Shown one piece after another: positions 54,655 to 64,000 of a stretch of DNA of 64,000 nucleotides. The stretch is from Amorphophallus konjac (Eukaryota > Streptophyta > Magnoliopsida > Alismatales > Araceae): NCBI GenBank assembly GCA_022559845.1, contig CM040123.1, positions 298,084,642 through 298,148,641 of the forward strand. Direction: 5' to 3'. Positions within the stretch are counted from its first letter, which is position 1, and each line of letters begins with the position of its first letter. A model generated the notes under the pieces. It was not told where the DNA came from and did no database searches. It was given only the letters and a program-made list of their open reading frames with translations. The position numbers and the translations under genes are program-made.

Positions 54655-57312
54655 ATGCGCCGTGAGGGCACAGTGGAGGCGCAGAGTCTTGCGGCGGCGT
54701 TTGAGGAGTTGGCGAGGATAACCACGGAGGCGGTCCGGCAACTTCCTTCCCCTCCGGAGTCTTCGAGCTCGCGCGAGGGATCATCTTCCTGCTCGATGGC
54801 TGGTCTGCCTTTGGAAATCGGGCAGGTGAGGCGGGAGCCCGTCTCCAACTATAGTGAGTTGGGGGAGGCCGAGGTGAGGAAGCTGGAGCATCGCTTTCGC
54901 TTGCCTCTCAGGTACAGCTTTGCTGCCGCCGCCCCGTATGAGACGAGTCTGGACAGCCGTACGGGGCACATTTGCACTTTCCTTCTGGCTTGGAAGAGTG
55001 GGTTCCGCCTTCCCTTCGAGCCTCTTGTACTCCAGCTTATCAAGTTTTTCCGGTTGGTGCCTATTCAGTTGGTGGCCAACTCATATCTCCTTCTTTCCGC
55101 CTTTCGGATTCTCTATCGTCAGCACGACATTTTTCCTTCCTTGGACCTCTTTCATTATTTTTTCGAGTTGAAAGCACACCCGTCGGCGGGGAAGGGCTTT
55201 TACTTCATCCAGGCGAGGAGGAACAGGAGTAGCATCTCCCTCGCTGCGAAGGACTCCTCGCACAAGGGGTGGAAGACCCAATTCTTCTGGGTGAAGGCGG
55301 AGGCGACGGACGAGTTTTGGAGATGTCCGATCTCGCCCAATTTTCATCCGAATCTTCCCCCTCGCCCGGAGGAGTTCCCTTCCCACGTGGAGCGGCAGGC
55401 CGCTCGTCTGCTGGGTAACCGCCAGTCGACCGAGGAGCTGGTGACGCCGGAGAACATCGAACGGTGCTTGCTTACGCGGTTGACGTCGACAGGTACCGCT
55501 CTCGAGGCTCTTCTCCTGGGATGGTAGTTACTTTCTTTCTCCTGACCGGGTCTTCTCCCTTTGTGGCAGACGTTAGGCGGGAACCTCTGGAGGAAGCTGC
55601 TGAGGTCATTGATCTGGGAGATGACTCGGCGGCCGATGAACCAGATGCTTCTGCGAGTCGCGCCCAAGCCCGAGATAAGGGCAAGGGGTGGCTCCCGAGG
55701 GATCTTCACGGCCAACTGGTACAAAGCGCAAGGATCCCATGGCGGGATGGTTGCGGGAGGCCGTGAAGGCCAAGAAACGGGCCAAGAAGGCCGGTCTTCC
55801 TCCTACCGCTGGGGGCGACTCCGGCTCGGCGGCGCTCCCCTCTCGGGGGCAAGATGGGGCCGACCCCTCGGGGCCAGCTCCCCCACCTGCCAGGCGAGAG
55901 GGGGCCGAGGAGACCGGGGGCCCATCAGAGGGCGGCGATGGGTCGGCTCTCCCCCCCACGGAGGCAGAGGGGGCCGATGTTGAAGTAGCTGGCGCCGAGG
56001 CCGGGGGATCGGCCGAAGGCGGGGATGTCTCAGTCGGCGAGGTGCGGGCCGAGACAGGCAGGGCTAGGGGTTCGCCCGCTAGGGCGTTGCAGCCCCAGGT
56101 GCTAGGAGCTCCCGGCGTCGGTCGGTCCCGCGGTGCCGGTCGAGTTTGGGGGTTCGCCCGGGGAGGCGTCGCAACCCCAACCGACCGTGGCACGCGAGGC
56201 GGTTGGTTCCGTTGCTCGGGCGGAGTCTTCTGGCGGGGTGTTTCGGGAGGAGCGGTCCCCTCTGTCGGAGCCCTTAGAAAGGCTCGGCATTACGGGCGAC
56301 CTGTATCGGATCTGCCGGTCGATTGCCGCAAGGACGAAGGGGGGAGAAAGGCGCAATACCCCCCCGGGATCCTTGATGTCTTGATGGAGGGCGGCCTGGT
56401 CATAGCTCGGTCGGCGGCTTTGATGGCAGAGGCGCACGCCCGACGGAGGCAGAGCGGTCGGAACTTGCCTGGACCCTTGGGGGCTGCGAGAGGAAACTGG
56501 CCCGACTCGAGGGGGAGCATGAGGGGCTCTGGCAGGAGTTCTCCGCATTCTGGGAGGTGGCGCGGGTGAGCCAACTGAAAGCCGGGGTGCTGGCCGAACA
56601 GCTCGCCAAGACCCGAGAGTCTCTCGAGAGGACAAGCCGATTCCTTGAGGAGGAGCGTCTGCGTCGCCTCGAGCTAGACAACCGCTGGGAGCTCAAACGC
56701 GCCGAGCTGCTAGATCGGGCAGAGGTGGCGGAGCGTCTCCGAGCTGAGGCTGAGGTAGACCGGGCCCGGGCAGAGGAGCGCGCGGCCGAGGCGGAGCGGG
56801 CTCGGGTCGAGCTCGTCGGAAGGGCGGGGCAGGTCGAGGCGGAGGCAATCGAGCGTTACAGGAGCTCGGATGCTTACTCGGCCGACCTGGTGGAAGCCGC
56901 CCTACCCTACTACGAGGTAGCACTACGCCGGGGTGCTCGAAAGGGGTTCAAGCAGGGCTATCGCCGGGCGGTGGACTACGCCGATGAGCAAAACTCCGCG
57001 ATCGAGTTCCCCTTCGGCCAGTGTTATGACTCGGATGAGTCGGTTTCCAGCTCTTCCTCGTCGGTCGGGGGAGATTCGGAGGGGTCGCCTCCATCGGGGT
57101 CACCGACTCCGGGCGTTTCGGGAGGGCTCACGACGAGACAGTTCTCGCACAGGCGAGGTCAGTGTCCGAGCCGGCCGTCACCGAAGGCGCCGGGGGTGAC
57201 GCGTCTCCTTCCGCCGTTCCCGAATGTCAAAGTGGGCCCGAGGCCTGATGTACTTTGCCTCCTTCCCTTTTTGTCTCTCTTCCCTCTTTTAGAGGGTTTC
57301 CTTTTGGTGTGA
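54655..57312 (+). pseudogene. Antisense extra ORF of G (putative gypsy-type transposon family, Transposase_28-like)
   Basis: Plus-strand gene antisense to gag-pol. Exon 1 (ATG at 54,655 to 55,492) encodes the conserved domain with TGHICTFLLAWKSGFRLPFEP and FYFIQARR-type segments. A 77-nt GT-AG intron (55,493-55,569) joins phase-1 to DVRREPLEEAAEVIDLGDD. One-base changes break the frame near 55,685 and ~56,120 and again before 56,560. The C-terminal third (56,557-57,312) is a Glu/Arg/Ala-rich coiled coil followed by an acidic serine stretch. AATAAA at 57,314-57,319 follows the stop. Such ORFs are known in Tat elements; their function is not established. Confidence 0.75.
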
Positions 57313-58458
57313 TAATAAATGACTTGCTCGTTTGAGTACCATCCTTGCCGTGATTTGGTTGGCGGATCTTGAGTGGTTGGGAGGTGCCGATATGTCCTGC
57401 GTGGTTTTCGCATGCAGTTTTGGTAGGCTTCTGACGGGGCGTCTTTCCGTTCCCTCATGCTTTGAATGTCAGGCCGCTTCGTGAATCCCGCTAGGGCGGG
57501 GGACGAGGAGTTGGAGGTGACTGTTCAGGGGAGAAATCCTTTGGCGTGTTTCCGAGGGGGGGGGGTCATTTAAGGCGTGTAGCCTCCTTTGGCCTATAAG
57601 AAGGACCGAAAGGCGCCCTTTCCTCTTCACTGCTTGGGATTTTCTCTAACAGTCTTTCCTCGCTCCTTCCTCTTCACTCTGCGTTGTGCCCTTGTATTCG
57701 GAGCATGGAGGATCCTTCGAGGGTGACGCCGCCGACGACGGGGAGCGGCGGGCTCCCGCTGCCCTGTAATGTTGAACGGGTCCCACGGTCGCCGCGCGTG
57801 CACGAGACGGGTCCGACGGTCGCCGCGCGGATCTGGGAGGACTTCGGCGTGTGGAAGCACGTCGTTGGCCTCTTGTTAGCTCCGGCGAGGCTTCCGGGTG
57901 GACGCCGAGGCGGAGGACGGATGGGGGCATCAGGGGAGCCCGCCGTCACTTCCCTCCGTGTGAGGGGAGGAGGCGTATCAAGCTCCCTCCTCACCGAAGC
58001 CTTCCTCCGTCTGCAGCCTCTTTCTCCCTCTTCTGCTCTTCATTTCTTTCACTCTTCGGGGGCTGCTTGCTCTCTCCTTCCTTCCAAGGAGTTGGCAGAT
58101 TGGAAGAGGGGAGGCCTTCACGGCGCTCCTTTTTCCTGGTTGTTGCCAACTTGGGAGGTAGCCTTCCTCAACGTTTAAAGGTGGCCTTCCTCCTGCAGTC
58201 CCTCTGTCACCTTTGTCACGGGCCACCCGAGGCAACTGGCTTGACCACCTCTTGTCCGAGCCAGTTTCCGCACGAGGCAGAGTCAGTGGCTGGACGCGAG
58301 GAGATCAAGACCGAGTCAGTCGAGCGATGACCCCTTGAGGCGGTGTTAGACGGATTTTTGCTTTTTGCTATGTGATGTACTGGCATTTGCCTATCTGATG
58401 TACCAATGGTTTGGAATGAAAAGAAAAGGGATTTATTCGTCCATCTTGCTGTACAATT
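57313..58458 (+). other. Possible second plus-strand transcription unit in G (157-aa ORF, unknown)
   Basis: After the AATAAA of the first antisense gene, GGCCTATAAG at 57,591-57,600 resembles a TATA box. A pyrimidine-rich leader and an ATG at 57,705 follow, opening 157 codons to 58,178 (MEDPSRVTPP...). The protein is low in complexity and unrecognised. A near-duplicate GGTCGCCGCGCG motif occurs at ~57,790 and ~57,825. T-rich and AATGAAAAG sequence at 58,350-58,440 could be a 3' end. It may be real, a captured fragment, or chance. Confidence 0.35.
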
Positions 58459-60480
58459 TCAAAAATAGAATTTGCGTAGTGCGGCTGCGTTCCATGTCCG
58501 AGGAATAGGTTCCCCTTCCATTGTCGCTAACCTGTACGCACCTTTTCCGAGCGTCTCGACCACTCGGTAGGGGCCTTCCCAGTTGGGGGATAGCTTGCCC
58601 GCCGCCTCTAGTGGTCGAGAGGCTTCGGCCTTCCTGAGGACGAAGTCCCCCGGTTGGAAACGTCTGTCTCGGACCTTGGCGTTGTAGTATCGAGTGAGGC
58701 GGCGCTGGTACTCCGTTGCTCGGACGTTCGCGATCTCTCGGAGTTCGTCTGCCAGGTCGAGGTTCTCGAGCAATTTTTGCCCGTTTGCCTCGAGTGAGAA
58801 GCTGATCACTCGGAGAGATGGATTGGCGATCTCCAATGGAACGACGGCTTCGGTGCCATATACCAACTGAAAAGGGCTTTCACCGGTTGCCGTCCTGGGG
58901 GTTGTTCGGTGCGACCACAGTACGCTAGGCAATTCCTCGAGCCAGCTACCCTTAGCCTTGCCGAGTCTGGTTTTTATGCCTTTCAAGATAGTCTTGTTGG
59001 CATTTTCAACCAGCCCGTTGGCCTGAGGGTGGGCGACCGAAGTGAAGTGGTTGCGGATATTTAGGTCGGCGCATCTGTCTCGGAAGTACCGAGAGTCGAA
59101 TTGCCGACCGTTATCGCTTACTATCACTCGGGGGATGCCAAAGCGACAAATGATCGATTTCCAAACAAAGCCCCAAACGACTGTCTCGGTGATCCTTGCC
59201 GTAGCCTCGGCCTCGATCCACTTGGTGAAGTAGTCGATGGCGACGATGATGAACTTCTTCTGGGACTGGGCCGTCGGGAATGGCCCAAGGATATCGATTC
59301 CCCACCGAGCGAAAGGGTAAGGCTCGGCTAGGGTGACAAGTTCCGTAGCCGGCTGATGGACCAAGTGGTCGAACCGCTGGCATCGGTCGCACTGTTGAAC
59401 ATAGGCCGAGCAGTCGCGCTGCAGGGTGGGCCACCAGTACCCCTGTCGTAACAGGATTCTGGCCAGCGACCTTGCCCCTGAGTGCGCTCCGCACAGGCCT
59501 TCATGAATCTCTTGGATGGCTCGGCTTGCCTCGTCGGGACCGAGGCACTTCAGGAGGGGACCGGAGAACGATCTTCGGTAGAGAGTGTTGTCGAAGACGA
59601 CGAAGCGCCGAGCTTGATACTTCATTCGGCGGGCTTCTCGAGGGTCGGAGGGCTCTTGGGAGTCTTGTAGCCAGGACAGGTAGGGGGAGCGCCAGTCACT
59701 TGGAGTGGCCGAGTCAACAGCGAGGAGCTCCGTGTCAATGCTCGGGCGCTCTAGCTCTTCTAGGAGGACCGATCGTGTACCTTCCGGGTCTAGGGAGGAG
59801 GCCAATCGAGAGAGGGCGTCCGCCCGAGAGTTTTGCTCCCGAGCTATCCGGACTACCCCAAATTCCTCGAACTGTTGGGCCAGGCTCCGGACCAGCTGAA
59901 GGTATTTGATCATGGGTGCCTCCCGAGCCTCATACTCGCCGTTGACCTGACCTGCGACTAGTTGAGAGTCGGTGTGGATCCTGACTCGCTCGACCCCCAG
60001 CCGTCGGGCCATGCGTGCTCCCGAGATAAGGGCCTCGTACTCAGAAGCATTGTTGGATGCCTGAAAGTTGAATTTCAAGGCGTACTGTAGCTCTATCCCT
60101 TCGGGGGACCTCAGGAGTATCCCCGCACCGCTGCCTGCCGAATTGGACGATCCATCGACGAACAGTTCCCAGGTTGGCCCGGTCGTGGTCGGAGGCCTGT
60201 CCTCGGCGGGGATGGTGCTTTCGGCAATGAAGTCGGCGAGCGCTTGGCCTTTGATTGCTGATCGCGGCCGGTACGAGATGTCGTAGGCCCCGAGCATAAT
60301 GGCCCATTTGACGAGTCGCCCTGAGGCCTCGGGGTGGGCCAGAATCTTCTTCAACGGCTCGCCGGTTAGCACGGTGATGGGGTGCCCCTGGAAGTAGGGG
60401 CGGAGGCGCCTTGCGGAGGTAACCAACGCTAGCACGAGTTTCTCGGTTGCGGGGTGCCTCCGTTCGGCCTCATTGAGCAC
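58459..60480 (-). pseudogene. pol: Element G RNase H tether end, archaeal-type RNase H, integrase
   Basis: 673 codons open. First comes the remainder of the original RNase H ([19 protein letters not shown]). Then a complete second RNase H with ELFVDGSSNSAGSGAG (Asp), NASEYEALISGARMA (Glu), RIHTDSQLVAGQVNGE (Asp) and NSRADALSRLA (Asp). The integrase has a zinc domain (HSGARSLARILLRQGYWWP, CDRCQRFD), the core (GIDILGPFP, VSDNGRQFDSRYFRD, NGLVENANKTILKG) and the GKLSPNWEGPYRV region. It ends RKFYF with no chromodomain. The frame is cut from RT by a shift near 60,510. Confidence 0.93.
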
Positions 60481-61835
60481 CTTGCTGGTGTAGTAGACGG
60501 TCTTTCGATTCCCGAGTCATTTCTGACTAGGACCGAGCTGACCGTGGATGGCGTCGCCGAGAGGTAGAGCAGCAAGACTTCGCCTGGGACGGGCTTGGAG
60601 AGCACCGGTGGCGAAGCCAGGAACTTTTTAAGCTCGGCGAATGCTGTCTGGCACTCCTCATCCCATGCGAACGTAGCAGATGCTAGCTTGGGTCCCCTCA
60701 TCAGTTTGAAGAAGGGCAAGCATCGTTCGGCCGCACGGGACAGGAAGCGGCTGAGAGCGGCCACACGCCCTGCCAGACGCTGAACGTCTTTAATGCATGT
60801 GGGCGGGCGCATGTCCAGGATGGCCTGGACTTTGTCGGGGTTGGCTTCGATCCCGCGCTGAGTGACCAGGAAACCCAGGAACTTCCCGGATTTTACTCCA
60901 AAGGCGCACTTGGCGGGGTTGAGCTTCATGTTGTACTTCAGGAGGGTGCCGAAGGTTTCGGCAAGGTCGGTGAAGTGGTCTTGGGCCTTGGGGGTCTTGA
61001 CGAGCATGTCGTCAATGTAAGCCTCGACGTTCCGACCTAGCTGTCCCTCGAACATGTGATTTACCAGTCGCTGATATGTGGCTCCGGCGTTCTTCAACCC
61101 GAAGGGCATCCGGGTGTAGCAGTACACGCCGCAGTCGGTGATGAAGGCGGTCTTCTCGACGTCTTCTGGATTCATTCTGATCTGGTGATAACCTGAATAG
61201 GCATCCAGGAAACTGAGTATCTCATTGCCCGAGGTTGAATCAACCAATTGGTCGATGCTCGGTAGCGGATAGCAGTCCTTGGGGGTAGCCTTATTCAGAT
61301 CGGTGAAGTCCACGCACATTCGCCATTTGCCTGTAGTTTTTGGCACCAGGACGACATTGGCTAGCCACGTAGGGTACAGGACTGGTCTGAAGAGGCCAGT
61401 CTCTTGTCCCTTGGTGACCTGCGCCTTGATGATCGCCTGTTTCTCGGGCGCATGCTTCCTTCTCCGTTGCTGTACGGGCCTCACGGTGGGGTCGAGGCTG
61501 AGCTTGTGCATCACGGTCTTCTCTGGTATGCCAGGGAGTTGATCATCGGACCAAGCAAAGACCTGAACGTACTCAGAAAGGAATTTCTTGTATTGCTGCT
61601 GTTCCATGGGTGGTAGGTCGGCTCCGATCCTTACTCCGAGGGCCGGGTCATCGTTTAGGAATACCGTTAGCAATTCGCCACCGGGCTCGGCGGTTACGGT
61701 CTTCCCTTCGATTCCCTTGGGGCCCTTATCTCCCCCGTCCGGCCTTGAGGCTTCCACCGAGATGTTGTAGCACCTTCTAGCCGTGGCCTGGTTACCTCGG
61801 ACTTCCCCCAACCCGTTTTTGGTGGGAAACTTCAT
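60429..61835 (-). pseudogene. pol: Element G reverse transcriptase and degenerate first RNase H
   Basis: 468 codons. RT motifs are [56 protein letters not shown] and the catalytic [10 protein letters not shown], then [12 protein letters not shown] typical of Tat/Athila RT. The first RNase H begins [18 protein letters not shown], where the catalytic TDAS of ordinary elements (YTDASGIG in F) is missing, as expected of a non-catalytic tether. The frame is lost near 60,510 after SGIERP. Confidence 0.92.
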
Positions 61836-61864
61836 TTTCTGGTGATAGGTAGATGGTACGGCCT

Positions 61865-63875
61865 TTATCCGGCTGAGAATTTTCGGCCGAAAATGGCGTT
61901 GTACGCTATCATACCCTTGATCACTATGAAGTCCACCATGACCGTAACGGTTTTGGGTGGGGTGCCGATGGTGACCGGCAGGCTTAGGGCTCCCTCGGGG
62001 TAGGTGGCTAGGCCGTTAAACCCGCAAAGGGGTGTTCGGATCGGGCGGAGCTTGGATGGGTCTTCCCCCATCTTGAGGAAACAGTCGTAAGATAATACAT
62101 CGGGGGCGCTCCCATTGTCAACCAGAATTCTATCTACGTTACAATGGTTTATTGTGGCCGAGATAACGAGGGCATCATCATGCGGGGTGTTCAGCCCTTC
62201 CAGGTCTTGGTCGGAGAAGACTATGACCTGGGGCTCCCTCGGCGGGCCGCTGGAGGGTTCTAAGACCTGGCTGGCCCGCTCGGCATGACGCTTCCTTCCT
62301 CGGCTGGTGTCGCCGCCCGACGCCGTTCCTCCGGAGATGACGTTGATGTGGACCCCTCGGGGGGCGTTGTCGATCTCCTCGGCGGCGTCCCGGTCTTCTT
62401 TGCGCCCGGCTGCAAACCGGGCCAGGTGCCCCTGACGGATGAGACGTTCGATCTCGTCCTGGAGCTGGTGGCAGTCGCCGGTGTGGTGCCCGTGGTCGCC
62501 GTGGAACAGGCAATGCCTGTCGCGCTTGCGGTTCTTCGATCTCATTGGTTCGGGCCGGCGGAGGAGTCCCGAGTCTTTGATGTCTTCATAGATCTCGTAG
62601 ACTGGCGCGGTCAACGGGGTGTACCGCTCATACTTCCGTTTGCGCTCTCCTTCCCGATCGCGCTTCTTGCCCGAGCCAGGGTTTGGCTCGGAGGCTCGCT
62701 TCTTGTCCCCCTCCCGACCCGAGCCGGTTGTGTCTCGGCAGGCGCTGAGTACTTCTTCGCACTCGGCGTGGCGCAGTGCCAGAGTCACTAGCTCGGCAAG
62801 GGTCGAGGGAGGGTGGAGGACAAGTTCGCGGCGGAGGTTCTCGTCCCGGGTGCCCCCGGTCAGAGCGGTCGTGGCCGAGGCCACATCCAGGCGGGGAATT
62901 CTGAGGGCTTCCGATTTAAATCGGTGGACATAAGCCCGGAGCCTTTCCCCTTGTGCCTGTTTGAGGGCCAGGAGCCCCGCTACTGACCTTGGGGGGGCGC
63001 TTCCGGTGAAGCTCTCCTTGAAGACTCGCCCGAATTGCCTGAAGTCCCGGATGGACCCAGGGGCGAGGGCCCGGAACCATGCCTGAGCGCCTTGGACCAG
63101 GGTGGCCGCAAAGGCTCGGCATTTAATAGGATCCGGTGTTCCATGCAGAGTCACCAGGGCGTCGAAGCTGTCGTAGTGGTCGGCTGGGTCGCCCTGGCCA
63201 TCATAGAGCTTGAAGGTCGGAATGGAGGTTCTGGGAGACACCTCTGCCTTCAAGATGTATTCGGAGAAAGGGGATTTCTCCTCATCCTCCGGGAAAGAGG
63301 TTTTCTGCAGGGCGCGGAGGGCGCGCTCTTGCTCTGCAAAACGTCTTTCGAAATCCCTCAGCCGGAGGGAAAGTTCCGGCTGCGGTCGTGCCGTGGGACT
63401 GGGGGGAGCGTCGTGGCGATCCTCAGGACCGCCGCGCTCGGGCGTGGAGGCCTCGCCCCCTGTTTCCCTTTTCTGGGCGTGGAGGAAGCCTCTTGCTCCG
63501 GGGGCGGAGCTTGCGAGGGTCCTCCCACGTTGTTGCGGATGAGCTGCTGACCGCGGAGGGTGAAGCGGCCCCCAGCGGTATGCTGGGACGCACTTCGGGG
63601 GGGCTCCCGGACGGGGCGAGGGACCTGGCATCCCTTGCCGCCTGGGCCCTCATGAGCTCCACGAGGACGTCAAGCTTCTTATTGAGGGCCTGGAAGACCT
63701 CGTCGCCACCGTTGGGGGGTACCCCCGTCGTCGTCGGAGGGGGCGGCGGTCCGTTGGTGGGGACGCTGGCGTTGGAGGGAGGGTTCTGTGAGGCCCTAGA
63801 GGGGCCATCTCCTGCCGCCACCACGGCCTTACCCTTCTCGACGGCGGATCTCCTCCCTGAGCTTCTTCTCACCAT
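61865..63875 (-). pseudogene. gag: Element G Gag and protease
   Basis: The ATG at 63,875 begins MVRRSSGRRSAVEKGKAVV; a shift near 63,430-63,480 moves into the frame ending at 61,865. The capsid region contains FKLYDGQGDPADHYDSFDALV, AQAWFRALAPGSIRDFRQF and LLALKQAQGERLRAYVHRF. The zinc-binding motif is CLFHGDHGHHTGDC. The protease has ILVDNGSAPDVL, with DNG where retropepsins usually have DTG, a form I recall from other Tat elements. The frame breaks again near 61,885, just before the [16 protein letters not shown] segment that starts RT. Confidence 0.9.
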
Positions 63876-63892
63876 CTCGGCTCTTCGTGCGT

Positions 63893-63910
63893 TTCCCACA
63901 GACGGCGCCA
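63893..63910 (-). promoter_or_regulatory. Element G primer-binding site
   Basis: Minus TGGCGCCGTCTGTGGGAA, two bases from the 5' LTR end. It has the TGGCGCC start common to Tat/Athila primer sites. I did not assign the tRNA. Confidence 0.75.
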
Positions 63911-63912
63911 GA

Positions 63913-64000
63913 TGAAGAGGCGAAATCTCGCGCTTGTATCCTGAGCGGGCTGTGGATCACCTGAAGATGAACTGCAAGACAGGGAAACGTATCAGAGGGC
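63913..64000 (-). repeat. Element G 5' LTR (first 88 bp in window)
   Basis: It starts TGAAGAGGCGAAATC and matches 53,578-53,665 with a few substitutions (for example CGCACTT versus CGCGCTT). It continues outside the window. Confidence 0.9.

Larger units (their letters stand above)
53578..64000 (-). mobile_element. Tat-lineage Ty3/gypsy retrotransposon G (right LTR cut by window end)
   Basis: TGAAGAGGCGAAATCTCGC recurs at 53,578 and 63,913, marking the starts of two LTRs. Between them lies a ~9.6-kb internal region. In minus orientation the order is primer site TGGCGCCGTCTGTGGG, gag, protease, RT, degenerate RNase H, archaeal-type RNase H, integrase, then ~4 kb with plus-strand (antisense) ORFs, then polypurine tract and 3' LTR. 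Dual RNase H, no chromodomain and an antisense ORF are hallmarks of the Tat lineage. Several frameshifts make it defective. Confidence 0.9.

Noticed and set aside
57159..57994. Minus-strand ORFs of 77-106 codons at 57.2-58.0 kb
   Set aside because: Low-complexity Arg/Pro-rich shadows of GC-rich sequence with no conserved motif.

Overview
The window is repeat DNA from a flowering plant nucleus. It holds long GC-rich satellite arrays, Ty3/gypsy LTR retrotransposons primed by tRNA-iMet or a TGGCGCC-type primer, plant-type GT-AG introns and an En/Spm (CACTA) transposase-like gene. I see no intact host gene, rRNA, tRNA gene or bacterial feature. The species cannot be named from sequence alone.

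Layout. (1) 1-15,574 is a ~179-bp satellite (about 75 monomers), partly in an 8-monomer higher-order repeat of ~1,434 bp. It is interrupted at 10,770-12,842 by a solo LTR with target duplication CACGG. (2) 15,682-16,831 plus 53,457-53,522 is a decayed minus-strand CACTA-type (Transposase_24-like) gene. It is split by a 36.6-kb composite retroelement at 16,832-53,451, flanked by target duplication CTGCC. (3) The composite is a plus-strand Tekay/Del-like chromovirus in an LTR-internal-LTR-internal-LTR tandem (called E and D here). It carries later insertions. Element B (17,489-30,550, GAAAG) sits in LTR1 and is itself interrupted by element C (21,078-27,832, TTCCG). Element F, a related minus-strand chromovirus (41,833-52,736, TGTGC), sits in LTR3. 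(4) 53,578-64,000 is a minus-strand Tat-lineage element (G). It has gag, protease, RT, a degenerate RNase H, a second archaeal-type RNase H and integrase, plus antisense plus-strand ORF material. Its right LTR runs off the window.

How the parts work together. D, F and G encode, in broken form, the full reverse-transcription and integration machinery. B and C have no pol at all. C encodes only an intact 527-aa Gag (a TR-GAG-type element). B encodes only an unrecognised ~343-aa protein, now split by C. B and C must therefore have been copied by another element's enzymes. The most interesting signal is a ~130-nt leader block between primer-binding site and gag that is shared by B, C and the chromovirus F but absent from F's sister D. 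It can form a UUCG-capped hairpin with a compensatory base-pair change between families, and an overlapping GCGC-loop hairpin. It is a candidate packaging or dimerisation signal linking non-autonomous elements to an F-like helper.

Other notable structure: arrays of degenerate ACGCC...GGCGT hairpins in the D LTRs; a cluster of GGGTCGACCC palindromes in the F LTRs; the same Trp-to-TGA change before the integrase core in the two chromovirus families; and a possible second antisense transcription unit in G. All difference counts are by eye.
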